From Marinobacter sp. ELB17 (lineage in GTDB: Bacteria > Pseudomonadota > Gammaproteobacteria > Pseudomonadales > Oleiphilaceae): a stretch of DNA of 64,000 bases. This document shows, in pieces, positions 8,245 to 17,589 of the stretch. Position numbers and translations under genes: made by a program. The stretch's first letter is position 1; the number at the start of each line of letters is the position of its first letter. The notes below the pieces were generated by a model that had not been told where the DNA came from, ran no database searches, and saw only the letters and a program-made list of their open reading frames with translations. The DNA lies in the NCBI RefSeq assembly GCF_000169375.1, contig NZ_AAXY01000001.1, positions 372,001 through 436,000 on the forward strand, in the 5' to 3' direction.

Positions 8245-8786
8245 GCGAGTCCTCCCGCGCTGTGTTCACCTTCGTATTGTTTTTCACCAGACATAACGCG
8301 AAGGGCGAAGGTCGCCATGTTGAGGCCCGCCATGGCGATAAAAAACGCTGAGACTGGAATCACGGCTTTGATAATCCAGCGATAGGGCAGGCCACCAGGG
8401 TCACCGCTGCCTTCGCCCATGCTGTAGGAGTCCAGCGCAAAATCGTAGCCGTAAAGGCCAATTAAATAGGCGAATGGCACTACAAATAGCAGGGCGCCTG
8501 TCAGGTTCACCCATGCCTTGGCCTTGTCGCTCCAGCCGGAATAAAGCACGTCAACCCGAACATGGCCGTCTGTGCGCAGTGCATAGGGAATACCAAACAG
8601 GAAGACCACCGAGTAGAGGTGCCATTCCATCTCTTGCATCCCGATAGACACTTCGTTGAACGCGTAACGGGCAACAACGTCGTAAAAAACGTTACCGGCC
8701 ATCAGCAGCATTGCGACGCAGGCAATCCAACCGCAGAAATTGGACAAGCGCGCCAGGCCCTCATCAAGTTTTATGATCCACTGCAT
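8241..8786 (-). CDS. TRAP transporter small permease subunit (DctQ type)
   Basis: A 181-residue protein with four predicted membrane segments, consistent with DctQ, which assists the DctM transport subunit. A conserved-type stretch is the acidic VSIGMQEMEWHLYSVVF. GGAGG lies just upstream of ATG 8786. The gene is separated from the binding-protein gene by a terminator-like hairpin and overlaps the large subunit gene by 4 bases. Confidence 0.92.
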   Translation of the reverse strand: MQWIIKLDEGLARLSNFCGWIACVAMLLMAGNVFYDVVARYAFNEVSIGMQEMEWHLYSVVFLFGIPYALRTDGHVRVDVLYSGWSDKAKAWVNLTGALLFVVPFAYLIGLYGYDFALDSYSMGEGSGDPGGLPYRWIIKAVIPVSAFFIAMAGLNMATFALRVMSGEKQYEGEHSAGGLA

Positions 8787-8834
8787 TCATAATCCTCCGC
8801 CAGAAAGGCTGGCGATCCTTCTATCTCTCTAAAC

Positions 8835-8867
8835 AAAAAAACCGGGGTCGCCTTCAGAGCGATCCCG
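8835..8867 (-). terminator. Intraoperon terminator/attenuator between TRAP binding protein and permeases
   Basis: Read on the minus strand, CCGGGATCGC pairs with GCGACCCCGG with one G-T wobble and is followed by a T-rich run (complement of the A run 8835-8841). It lies between dctP-like and dctQ-like genes. Partial termination here would make more binding protein than permease, which these transporters need. Confidence 0.7.
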
Positions 8868-8887
8868 GCTCCATTACAGCCTGTATC

Positions 8888-9964
8888 TTACTCGACTTTG
8901 CCCATGGTATTGAGGTATGCGCGCTCGGAAATGTCTGTGTAAGCGCGGGAATCCCCCAGATAGTCTTCCTGGGACTTAATAATCTTCGCCGCGAGCTCAT
9001 CACCGGCCGCAGCCTCTGTCAGCAACTTGTTGTTAGCCTTGTACATGGCTTGGAACACATCGTCCGGGAAATTCTTGATCTGAACGTTCGGGTACTCGTT
9101 CTTGATGCTTGCCCAGGCCTTGGCGTTCTCATGCTGCGACTGGATCAGCATGTCATAGGCTGCGGTGCGCATGGAAATCCGCAGGATTTCCTGAAGATCT
9201 GCCGGCAGCTTGTCCCAGACTTTCTGGTTGACCAGGAACTGCAGCTCGGTCGCAGGCTCGTGCCAGCCGGTGTAGTAGTAGTCAGCAATCTGCTGGAAAC
9301 CCAGACGCAGGTCCAAGGCTGGACCAACCCATTCAACGGCATCTATGGTGTTCCGCTCTAGCGCAGTGTAAAGCTCGCCTGGAGCGATGTTGGTCGGGCT
9401 TACGCCCACCTCGGCAAATACCTCACCGGCGAAACCGGGAATCCGCATCTTCAGACCTTGCAGGTCCTCAACAGATTTGATTTCCTTGCGGAACCAGCCG
9501 CCCATCTGGACGCCGGTATTGCCTCCCGGGAATGACTTCAGTCCGAGGGGCTCATAGACTTCCTGCATCAGATCCATACCATCGCCGTAGTAAAACCAGG
9601 CGTACTGCTCAAGTGCTGTCATGCCAAATGGCATGCTGGTGAAGAACAGGGTGTTGGGTACTTTGCCTTTCCAGTAGTAGGAGGCGGAATGACCCATGTC
9701 ATACTGTCCGGCCCTCACCATATCAAACACGCCCAGCGGAGCCTTGTGCTTGTTAGCGGAATCAATCCGGATTTTCAGACGGCCACCGGACATTTTCTCG
9801 GCCATGGCAGCCATGTTTTTCGTGGCGTCACCAAAAATCGGGAAGTTAGGTCCCCAGGTTTCTGCCAGCTTTAAGGTAAATGTGTCCTGAGCCAGTGCGT
9901 GTGTAGGGGCGAAGGTCGCTGCCACCGCGAGTATCGCCGCGGAGAAAATGGAACGAATCATCAT
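8888..9964 (-). CDS. TRAP transporter periplasmic substrate-binding protein, probably for 2-oxo acids
   Basis: A 358-residue protein with a signal peptide ending near ALAQD. The DctP-type fold is indicated by the conserved LKMRIPGFAGEVFAEVG, whose Arg normally binds the substrate carboxylate, and by TALERNTIDAVEWVGP. The stretch FPGGNTGVQMGGWF and the closing YYYTGWHEPATELQFLVN resemble the TakP group that binds 2-oxo acids, so a keto-acid ligand is inferred. It is first in the operon, with AAGGAAG before the ATG. The intraoperon terminator after it fits higher expression than the permeases. Confidence 0.93.
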   Translation of the reverse strand: MMIRSIFSAAILAVAATFAPTHALAQDTFTLKLAETWGPNFPIFGDATKNMAAMAEKMSGGRLKIRIDSANKHKAPLGVFDMVRAGQYDMGHSASYYWKGKVPNTLFFTSMPFGMTALEQYAWFYYGDGMDLMQEVYEPLGLKSFPGGNTGVQMGGWFRKEIKSVEDLQGLKMRIPGFAGEVFAEVGVSPTNIAPGELYTALERNTIDAVEWVGPALDLRLGFQQIADYYYTGWHEPATELQFLVNQKVWDKLPADLQEILRISMRTAAYDMLIQSQHENAKAWASIKNEYPNVQIKNFPDDVFQAMYKANNKLLTEAAAGDELAAKIIKSQEDYLGDSRAYTDISERAYLNTMGKVE

Positions 9965-10079
9965 TGTTTTTGCTTCCTTTTATAATTTTTTGTGCTGAGT
10001 CTGCGTTCTATTACAAACGCAGTAAAACTAGCTTACATTATCAGTTATTTTTAATCGGTGGAACGAAAAACATAAGGCA

Positions 10080-11168
10080 TTAGATATAGGTCGTAGGTGC
10101 TGTAACGGCCCGTGCAGTGTTCGCCCGCGTGTGCCACGCCCTGAACCGTCGCAAAGCGGGTTTTTCAACGCTGTAATGGCTCAGACAGGCGAAAAGCAGA
10201 ACGATGCCAAGAGCAAGGCAGACACCGAGCCAGCCGGGCAGGTCTGCGTTGTAGCTCCAGCTAATCACCCCGTAGCCAATATTTTGATGAACTAAATAGA
10301 GGCTGTAAGAAAGCCCTCCGAGCCAGAGCAAGGGGCCATTGGCCAGCCAGTTCAGGCGCCCTGCCACGGCCAGAGAAAATATCGAGAAACAGCCCAGAAC
10401 GAATAGGCTGTACGGAAATTTGTAGGCAAAAAGGCCATGACAGACAGCCAGTGCGAGCAGAGTGGCATCGGCGGCTGGGGGGTGGCCATAGCGATAAATG
10501 CGGTAGATCAGCATGCCGCCAATGAACAAGGGTGCGTATTTTACAAACAGCAGATCTTTGACTAGAAACTCCAGGCCGTCAGGAATCTGTTTCCACCACA
10601 CCACGCCCGCATAGCTTATCAGCACCCACAGCCAAAGCGCTGCGCGCAGCTTGTGCCAGTCTTTCAGCGTAAAATACAGCAGGGCCATCCAGCCGTAGAA
10701 GGTGACCTCAATCACCAGGCTCCAGTAAGCGCCATCGACATGCTTCAGTCCCAGGTATTCGTGCCTGAGAGTGGCGTTAGCGAGCGCCGTGCTCAGGCTA
10801 ACCGCGCGATCCTGTGGTCCTAGCCAGTGCACGCTGATAACGGTGAGTACAATGCCGGCCCACAAAGCCGGTAATAGCCTTAGAGCGCGAGCGGCACTAA
10901 GCCAGCCAGCATGGGCAGTGCGCTCCAGGGTCATGAAAATCACAAATCCGCTGAGTATGAAGAACAGGTGCACACCGTAACGGCCAAATGACAAGCCGTG
11001 ATCAAACCAGGGCCAAAGCGCAAAGCCGTGGCCATACATTTCGTGGTAATAGGGCAGGTAATGGAACAGCACCACGCCCAGAGCCGCAAGGCCGCGCAGG
11101 GCGTCCAGGCTGCCTAATCTGGAACCAGACGAGGAACTGGAAGAAGAGCTGGGCATAGGCGGTCTCAT
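10080..11168 (-). CDS. Membrane acyltransferase, family 3 (OafA/YrhL type)
   Basis: This protein of about 362 residues has roughly ten hydrophobic segments. The family signature is LDALRGLAALGVVLFHYLPYY, with the Arg and His typical of acyltransferase family 3, and FFILSGFVIF follows. Such enzymes transfer acetyl or other acyl groups to cell-surface sugars or lipids across the inner membrane. The N-terminus has a run of eight serines. The start is set at the ATG 11168; an adjoining GTG at 11171 and an ATG at 11156 are alternatives. It is divergent from the glycosidase gene, a pairing that may be functional. Confidence 0.85.
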   Translation of the reverse strand: MRPPMPSSSSSSSSGSRLGSLDALRGLAALGVVLFHYLPYYHEMYGHGFALWPWFDHGLSFGRYGVHLFFILSGFVIFMTLERTAHAGWLSAARALRLLPALWAGIVLTVISVHWLGPQDRAVSLSTALANATLRHEYLGLKHVDGAYWSLVIEVTFYGWMALLYFTLKDWHKLRAALWLWVLISYAGVVWWKQIPDGLEFLVKDLLFVKYAPLFIGGMLIYRIYRYGHPPAADATLLALAVCHGLFAYKFPYSLFVLGCFSIFSLAVAGRLNWLANGPLLWLGGLSYSLYLVHQNIGYGVISWSYNADLPGWLGVCLALGIVLLFACLSHYSVEKPALRRFRAWHTRANTARAVTAPTTYI

Positions 11169-11309
11169 CACGGATTCGGCTTATAACAGCCTGCTTTGCG
11201 TTTCGGCAATACGGCTCAGCTATGCGGTTACCTTGTCCGCGCTATACGATGTGTTCATCATTCATTACAACCGTCGGGTTCAACGCAGGCAGCCGCAGGG
11301 AGATTGGTC

Positions 11310-12377
11310 ATGGCAGCAGAGCTGGGGATTATTGAGGGCTTTTATGGCCCACTGTGGAGTTGGGAGCAGCGCCGGCAACTGGTGCATAGGCTGGCGCCCC
11401 ACGGTTACGGTTTTTATCTTTATGCGCCCAAGGCCGATGCGTTTTTAAGGCGGCGCTGGCGGGAGCCACATCCGCCAAAGGCTGCCGCGGAAATGGCTGC
11501 CTTCGCCAGCTTCTGTAAAGCCGCCGGGGTGCGTTTTGGTGTGGGCCTGAGCCCGTTTGAACTGTTTAACAATTTTGATGAAGCGGGCCAGCAGTCACTG
11601 GCGCGCAAGCTGGCGTTTTTTGACCAGCTGGGGCTGGATGAACTGGCGATTCTGTTTGACGACATGCACGGCAGCGGGCCGCACACGGCGCAGGCACAGG
11701 CAGATATTGTGCACTGGGTTGCCGAACACTCCGCGGTTCGGCGTATCAGTGTGTGCCCGACCTATTACTCGGATGACCCAGTGTTGGATCGAGTGTTTGG
11801 CCCGCGCCCGGTGGACTATCTACAAACGCTGGGACAGGCGCTGGACCCCTCCATACAGATATTCTGGACCGGCGAGGAAGTGTGTTCGCGGGAGATTTCA
11901 CCCGGCCACTTGCAAAGAGTGGGTGATCTTCTGGGGCGAAAACCGCTGTTGTGGGACAACTACCCGGTTAATGATGGCGATCGCATGTCGCGCCACTTGC
12001 ACTTGCGTGGTTTTACGGGCCGCCCAGCGGCTAACGCTGCGTACATCGCCGGCCATGCCATTAATCCGGCGCTTCAGCCAACGCTGACCTGCATTCCGGC
12101 CATTACCCTGGCGCAGAGTTATCAGCTCGGGCCGGATTACGAATACGGTAAGGCGTTTTATCACGCCGCGCAGGAAGTTCTTGGGACCGAGTTGGCGGAT
12201 TGCCTGCAAGCAGACTTGTTGGTGTTGCAAGACGCCGGTCTGGAGCGCCTGTCCGCCGAACGGAAGCAGGCTTTAGTGCATACCTATGACGGCTTTGACC
12301 ACCCGGCGGCCGACGAATTACTGCGCTGGCTGGCTGGCGACTATGCCGTTACCAACGAAGTTGTAGCCACCCAATAA
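11310..12377 (+). CDS. GH84-like beta-N-acetylglucosaminidase-type glycosidase
   Basis: This 355-residue, apparently cytosolic protein starts with the family block GIIEGFYGPLWSWEQR. It has the adjacent acidic pair D117-D118 in AILFDDMHG, where GH84 enzymes (bacterial NagJ, human O-GlcNAcase) carry the catalytic aspartates that act by substrate-assisted catalysis. It also has WTG at 186-188 and WDNYPVND at 215-222, both family-like. It has no signal peptide, so the substrate would be intracellular or the protein has another use. ATG 11310 has GGGAG upstream; the longer frame from 11196 lacks a convincing start. Confidence 0.82.
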   Translation: MAAELGIIEGFYGPLWSWEQRRQLVHRLAPHGYGFYLYAPKADAFLRRRWREPHPPKAAAEMAAFASFCKAAGVRFGVGLSPFELFNNFDEAGQQSLARKLAFFDQLGLDELAILFDDMHGSGPHTAQAQADIVHWVAEHSAVRRISVCPTYYSDDPVLDRVFGPRPVDYLQTLGQALDPSIQIFWTGEEVCSREISPGHLQRVGDLLGRKPLLWDNYPVNDGDRMSRHLHLRGFTGRPAANAAYIAGHAINPALQPTLTCIPAITLAQSYQLGPDYEYGKAFYHAAQEVLGTELADCLQADLLVLQDAGLERLSAERKQALVHTYDGFDHPAADELLRWLAGDYAVTNEVVATQ

Positions 12378-12385
12378 TCTATTAG

Positions 12386-13405
12386 TCAGTTGCAGGGTTG
12401 CTGTTCGGCTTGGCTGAAACGCTCGCGCATGGCGCGGTTGCGACGTTCGTCGCTTTTGTAAGCGTCTGGCAGTGGCTGCAGAAAATACAGGAAGTTTCCA
12501 TTGGTACGATGGTCGGACAACTCTGGCATGGCTTCATCTTCGGGCCAGAAAACCGGGCTGATCACCTCAATGTTCAACTCTGGCGCGCGCGCGTGCAGCA
12601 GCGCTACCGTGCCCTGACGTTGTTCGCTGTGGAAAATGCCGTTTACGTGCAGTATCTGTTGGCCCGGGTAATCCCGGTGGGCCTGCAAAATGCGTTCGGC
12701 CATGGTGTTGTCGCGCAGTAACTGTGCTTTGTAGCTGTTGTCCAGCCGCTGTTTCATAGCGTCGCCGCCGCCGCCATGACTCGCACCAATGGCATCATCA
12801 AAGCGTTGCCGGTAGGCCGGGGTGTCCATAAACGGTTGTTGGGCAATGGTTTGGCGCTGTGCCTGAGATAAATCGTCAATAATGTGCGGTCCTTCGCGGC
12901 CCACACAACGCACGATGGCACCCGGTGCGTTGGCCGCGATCACGGGTAATTGATGGCTAAGAGCGAACTCGACCAGCGGCCGGTAAGACGCGCGATAATT
13001 GTCCCAGGCGCCGGTGTCTTCGATCATTTCGCTTTCGCCGCTGCTGCCGGCCAGATACTGGTTCAGCGCATCCTGCTGATGGGTTTCAAATTGCTCCATA
13101 CTCAGTATCTGTTGGGGTTGCTGCTGAAACAGCGCCAACTGTAGCTGAGATTGAAGCAGATGACTGGCGTGATGGCCGTGATATTCTCCAACGACCACCA
13201 CATCGGCGTCGGCTAAGCGCCTTGCCAACTGCTCTACGGTTAACGTGTTCAGGGTGTCAGACTTCGGGTCAACTATCTGCGCCTGATACTGGTTTAGCGG
13301 TGCTTTCAAGATGCTGTGTGAGGTTGGGGAGGTCGCGCAGCCGGCTGTTATTGCCAACACTAAAGCGCCAACCAGGTAACGAACGTTGTAAAGGCTTGTG
13401 GACAT
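12386..13405 (-). CDS. ChaN-like haem-binding lipoprotein family protein
   Basis: This 339-residue protein begins with a lipoprotein signal, with AITAGC giving the lipidated Cys near residue 22. The rest matches the ChaN/DUF399 fold: VVVVGEYHGHHASHLLQ, ILSMEQFETHQQDAL, DNTMAERILQ and HVNGIFHSEQRQG. ChaN of Campylobacter binds haem and helps iron uptake, but here haem binding is inferred from family only. The start is the ATG at 13405; the longer frame upstream has no lipobox. It is divergent from the SulP transporter and convergent with the glycosidase gene, whose stop lies 8 bp away. Confidence 0.85.
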   Translation of the reverse strand: MSTSLYNVRYLVGALVLAITAGCATSPTSHSILKAPLNQYQAQIVDPKSDTLNTLTVEQLARRLADADVVVVGEYHGHHASHLLQSQLQLALFQQQPQQILSMEQFETHQQDALNQYLAGSSGESEMIEDTGAWDNYRASYRPLVEFALSHQLPVIAANAPGAIVRCVGREGPHIIDDLSQAQRQTIAQQPFMDTPAYRQRFDDAIGASHGGGGDAMKQRLDNSYKAQLLRDNTMAERILQAHRDYPGQQILHVNGIFHSEQRQGTVALLHARAPELNIEVISPVFWPEDEAMPELSDHRTNGNFLYFLQPLPDAYKSDERRNRAMRERFSQAEQQPCN

Positions 13406-13480
13406 AAGCGCGAAGTTCCGTTGCGGTAAGCACACTACTAATAAGTTTTCCGAATACGATCTGCTGGTATAGCGAGTATA

Positions 13481-15238
13481 ATGCCCGACGAAGCCCCTCG
13501 TACAGGCAAGTTGTTTATGTCCCGCAGTCATTTGTTTTCCCTGCGCCCAGGCCACGCGATCCGCGAAGCCTGCGTGCAGGAGCCCTACAGTCCCCGGCGT
13601 TTTGCAAAAGATGTAATGGCCGGTATTACCGTGGGAATTATTGCTATTCCGCTGGCCATGGCACTGGCTATTGCCAGCGGTGTGGCTCCCCAATACGGTT
13701 TGTATACTGCCATTATTGCCGGCGTGGTGATTGCGCTCACGGGCGGCAGCCGTTACAGCATTTCCGGTCCTACCGCCGCTTTTGTGGTGATTCTGTATCC
13801 CATTGCCCAAGAATACGGGTTGGGCGGTTTGCTGCTAGCCACGGTGATGTCCGGGGTGTTGCTTCTGATTATGGCGGTCATGCGCTTGGGGCGCTTTATT
13901 GAGTACATACCGGAGCCGGTGACCCTGGGATTTACCGGGGGTATTGCGGTGGTGATCGCAACTCTTCAGGTGAAAGACCTGTTCGGTTTGCCGATTGCGG
14001 CCATGCCCGAGCATTATTGGGGAAAGCTGGCTGCGCTGGTTCAAGCTGCTCCCTCGCTGGATGCCATGAGTACTCTGGTGGCCGGGGTCACATTGGCGAT
14101 CATGCTGCTGTGGCCGCGGCTGAAAACACCGGTACCGCCGCACTTACCTGCCGTCATTGTGGGCAGTGTGTTGGCGCTGTGGCTGAACAGCCAGGGTGCC
14201 TCCATTGACACTATCGGCTCGCGTTTCAGTTATTTACTCCCCGATGGCACCAGTGGCAGTGGCATTCCTCCATTTTTGCCCGAGTTTATCTTGCCCTGGC
14301 AGCGGGCCGGTGCCGATGGCAGCCCCCTGGCGGTGTCCTGGAACCTGATTCAGGCTCTGATTCCGGCAGCGTTTGCCATTGCCATGCTGGGCGCGATTGA
14401 ATCCTTACTGTGTGCGGTGGTGCTCGACGGCATGACCGGTAAGCGCCACAGCGCCAACAGTGAATTGCTGGGGCAGGGTCTGGCCAACATAATCGCACCC
14501 TTCTTCGGTGGTATTACAGCCACCGCGGCGCTTGCCCGCTCGGCCGCCAACTATCGCGCTGGCGCCGAATCGCCGGTGTCTGCGATTGTGCACTCGCTGG
14601 TGGTGGTGCTGGCGCTGGTAGCGCTGGCAGGGGTGCTGTCTTACATGCCAATGCCGGCGATGGCGGCGTTGCTACTGATAGTGGCGTGGAATATGAGCGA
14701 AGCGCCAAAAGCCGTGCACTTGCTTAAAACAGCGCCCCGCGGTGACCTTGTGGTGTTCCTGACTTGCTTCAGCCTGACGGTGGCGCTGGATATGGTGATT
14801 GCCATTACCACTGGCGTACTGCTGGCAGCGGTACTGTTCATGCGCGAAATGGCGCAGATGACACGTGTGACCGACATATCCAGCAATCAGCGGGTGACGC
14901 AGGCTAACTTGCCCGCCGGCTGGCAGGTGTTCAAGATCAACGGGCCGCTGTTCTTTGCCGCCGCCGAGCGCATCTTTGGCGAGCTGGCGGCACTGTCCAA
15001 AAACGCCCGTGGTTTTATACTGTATATGGACGGCGTGACCTTGCTGGACGCGGGTGGGCTGTCTGCATTGAATAAGCTCCTGGCCGCCTGCAAGCGCGAT
15101 GGCACCCGTATCATTATTGCCGATTTGCAGTACCAGCCACTGCGAGCTCTGGCTCGTGCAGGGGTGGCGCCTGTAAACGGTGTTAGCCAATTTACACCCA
15201 CACTGGCTGATGCCCTGGTGCAAGCCGGCGAGCACTGA
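13481..15238 (+). CDS. SulP-family anion transporter with STAS domain
   Basis: A 585-residue inner-membrane protein with the SulP core (ITVGIIAIPLAMALAIASGV, GSRYSISGPTAAFVV) and a C-terminal STAS domain from about residue 470 (FKINGPLFFAAAERIF, LYMDGVTLLDAGGLSAL). SulP proteins take up sulfate, bicarbonate or organic acids with sodium or protons; this sequence alone does not tell which. The ATG at 13481 has no clear ribosome site, and ATG 13517 is an alternative. The next gene, an ion channel, follows in the same direction after 120 bp. Confidence 0.9.
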   Translation: MPDEAPRTGKLFMSRSHLFSLRPGHAIREACVQEPYSPRRFAKDVMAGITVGIIAIPLAMALAIASGVAPQYGLYTAIIAGVVIALTGGSRYSISGPTAAFVVILYPIAQEYGLGGLLLATVMSGVLLLIMAVMRLGRFIEYIPEPVTLGFTGGIAVVIATLQVKDLFGLPIAAMPEHYWGKLAALVQAAPSLDAMSTLVAGVTLAIMLLWPRLKTPVPPHLPAVIVGSVLALWLNSQGASIDTIGSRFSYLLPDGTSGSGIPPFLPEFILPWQRAGADGSPLAVSWNLIQALIPAAFAIAMLGAIESLLCAVVLDGMTGKRHSANSELLGQGLANIIAPFFGGITATAALARSAANYRAGAESPVSAIVHSLVVVLALVALAGVLSYMPMPAMAALLLIVAWNMSEAPKAVHLLKTAPRGDLVVFLTCFSLTVALDMVIAITTGVLLAAVLFMREMAQMTRVTDISSNQRVTQANLPAGWQVFKINGPLFFAAAERIFGELAALSKNARGFILYMDGVTLLDAGGLSALNKLLAACKRDGTRIIIADLQYQPLRALARAGVAPVNGVSQFTPTLADALVQAGEH

Positions 15239-15267
15239 TCGCTGTCAACATCACCTGCTACACAATC

Positions 15268-15288
15268 GAGCTCCAACAAATGGAGCTC
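15268..15288 (+). other. Small perfect hairpin after the SulP gene
   Basis: GAGCTCC and GGAGCTC form a perfect 7-bp stem with a 7-base loop, followed by TTATAAA. It lacks a T run, so it is a weak terminator or an mRNA-stabilising hairpin at the end of the SulP gene. Confidence 0.4.
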
Positions 15289-15358
15289 TTATAAACCGTG
15301 CTCTGGTAAACGGCGCTCTGATAAAAAGTGCCCCAGCTAACAGCGAAAAAGGTTTTGC

Positions 15359-17320
15359 ATGCTGCCATTCCGAATTGTGGATCGCATTAAGTTCGTTGTT
15401 GAGCGCCAGTTGGTAAAAGGTGCGGGTTTTCAGCTATTGGTGGTTGCCGCCTTTATTGCGCTGATTTCGATTGCTGGCGGGCTTGCGGTATTGGCGGTCG
15501 GGCAAAAATTTGACAGTGTGGGCGCGGCCGTTTGGTGGGCGTTTTTGCGCCTGACAGATCCTGGCTATCTAGGGGATGACGTAGGCGCTTGGCAGCGTTT
15601 TGTATCTACCCTGCTTACCGTCAGCGGTTATGTGGTGTTTATGGGCACCTTGGTTGCCATCCTCACCCGCTGGCTGATTGCCAAAATGGAAGAGCTGGAG
15701 CGGGGCCTGACTCCGGTCACGCTGAAAAATCACATTGTGGTATTGGGCTGGACCCGGCACACCCTGCCATTGCTAACGGAATTGCTGAGTGCATCAGGCC
15801 GTATGCGCCGGTTTCTGGAGAAGCACGATGCCGGCCGGCTCAATCTAGTGGTGCTCTCAGAGCATGCCAGTGCGGAGCAGGTGCACGAATTACGTATGGA
15901 GCCCGGTATCGGCCGCCGCGCGCGGCAGATTATTTTGCGCAGCGGTTCACCCATTCAGCCCGATGCCCTGCATAGGGTTGCGTGTCTGGATGCCGCCGCA
16001 GTTATTGTGCCCAGCGGCCATATAGACGCCGGCAGCCTGCTAACGCCGGATGTGGAAATCGTCAAAGCGCTGCTGTCGATTGCCGCTCAGGCACGCCAGT
16101 ACAACGCGCCACTGCCTTATGTCGTGGCCGAGATTCAGGATCTGCGAAAATTGCCGGTGATCGAACGAGCCTATCCCGGTGCGGTAGAAGTGGTGGCCGG
16201 CGATGCCACCATAAGCCGTTTGATGGCGCAGAATATTTTGCATCCGGGCCTGTCAGAAATTTATAACGAACTGCTCACTGCTGGCGACGGCAACGAACTG
16301 TATGTGCGCGGTGGCGAAACGATGGTTGGCATGACCCTGGCTGAGGTGGCCGCGCAGCGGCCGCTGGCGATTGTGCTGGGCCTGCTGAAGCGCCAGGGTG
16401 AACAGTGGAAAGTTTGGTTGATGGCGCCAACAGATAGTGTGATTGACGAAGAAGACCGGGTGATCATGATGGCGCGGTTTTACGCCGAAACCGACCTCAA
16501 CCCCAAGTTGCCGCCGTTACCCGCGGTTCAGCGTGGTAGCCCACGGATAGTGACCGCCGCGCCGGTGCAGAAACTCCGGAGAATACTGGTGCTGGGCTGG
16601 AATCGACGGGTGCCCAGCCTGCTGGCGGAGTTGTCGAGTTACCACTATCGGCCGTTTCAGGTGGATGTGATTTCGGTTGTCGGCGCTGCTGAGCGCGACC
16701 AGCTGACCCGGCGCCATCTGGGGAAAAAGGTAGACATGGAAGTTCAGCACATCGAAGCCGATTACATGGTTGAAGCCGAGCTGCGCCAATTGCAGCCAGC
16801 GGCCTACGACACAGTGATGCTGCTGAGCAGCGATCGCCTGGCCTCCGGCGAAGAAGCCGACGCCCGCACCATGGTGGGTTATTTACAGCTGGAAGATGTA
16901 CTGGCTGATCAACCACGGCGTCCGCAGCTGATTATGGAGTTGAGCGATCCAGACAACAGCCACTTGCTGTACAACCACGGCAGCGAGATGCTGATCAGCC
17001 CGATGATACTCAGCCATGTTCTTGCTCAGGTGGCCCTGAGGCGAGAGTTGAGAGTGGTGTTGGATGAACTCTTTACAGTTGGCGGTGCAGAATTTCAGTT
17101 TCGGGACCCGGGCGACTACACGCTTCCGGCCAGCGTTGATTTTCAGTTGCTGGAACGAACGTTGGCGAAAGAGGGCGAAATAGCGCTTGGCATCTATCGG
17201 AACCAGCCGGACGCCAAGGGTCGGCATCTGATGCTAAACCCGCCGAGGCGGGATTATCTTGATGTTAAGCCTGGGGACCGGTTGGTGATTTTGTGTTTAA
17301 CAGGCCAGATATCTGATTAA
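15359..17320 (+). CDS. CASTOR/POLLUX-type ion channel with two RCK-like domains
   Basis: This 653-residue protein has an N-terminal membrane part (about residues 25-110) with a possible pore region VGAAVWWAFLRLTDPGYLGDD. Two cytoplasmic RCK/TrkA-N-like nucleotide-binding domains follow (HIVVLGWTRHTLPLLTELL near 123 and RRILVLGWNRRVPSLLAEL near 404). This layout matches bacterial relatives of plant CASTOR/POLLUX/DMI1 channels. Ion specificity cannot be read off; the usual potassium filter TVGYG is absent. AAAAAGG lies upstream of the ATG. A role in cation homeostasis is inferred. Confidence 0.85.
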   Translation: MLPFRIVDRIKFVVERQLVKGAGFQLLVVAAFIALISIAGGLAVLAVGQKFDSVGAAVWWAFLRLTDPGYLGDDVGAWQRFVSTLLTVSGYVVFMGTLVAILTRWLIAKMEELERGLTPVTLKNHIVVLGWTRHTLPLLTELLSASGRMRRFLEKHDAGRLNLVVLSEHASAEQVHELRMEPGIGRRARQIILRSGSPIQPDALHRVACLDAAAVIVPSGHIDAGSLLTPDVEIVKALLSIAAQARQYNAPLPYVVAEIQDLRKLPVIERAYPGAVEVVAGDATISRLMAQNILHPGLSEIYNELLTAGDGNELYVRGGETMVGMTLAEVAAQRPLAIVLGLLKRQGEQWKVWLMAPTDSVIDEEDRVIMMARFYAETDLNPKLPPLPAVQRGSPRIVTAAPVQKLRRILVLGWNRRVPSLLAELSSYHYRPFQVDVISVVGAAERDQLTRRHLGKKVDMEVQHIEADYMVEAELRQLQPAAYDTVMLLSSDRLASGEEADARTMVGYLQLEDVLADQPRRPQLIMELSDPDNSHLLYNHGSEMLISPMILSHVLAQVALRRELRVVLDELFTVGGAEFQFRDPGDYTLPASVDFQLLERTLAKEGEIALGIYRNQPDAKGRHLMLNPPRRDYLDVKPGDRLVILCLTGQISD

Positions 17321-17589
17321 TGCTTATCGTCATTACCGAGGCCGTTTACACCCTGTAAGCAAACGAATAGACCCGTCTGGTTGAAAACATTCAGGCTGTC
17401 TGCTGTGGATTTATAAACGGTGGACATCCGGTTTTGATGCCGCCAAGACATTCACGAAAAAAATGCTGAATATAGATTATATAAATTTCAGTTATGCGGT
17501 GAGAGGCATTAAAGTAGTTGCCAAGGTCCGGGAAGAATTGGATTTAAATTCGACGTTCTTGGAAAAACTGCCGTACAAAGGAATGAACC

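Noticed and set aside
14672..15235. 187-residue minus-strand ORF inside the SulP gene
   Set aside because: It lies antisense to the well-supported STAS half of SulP and has His/Gln-rich composition typical of shadow frames.
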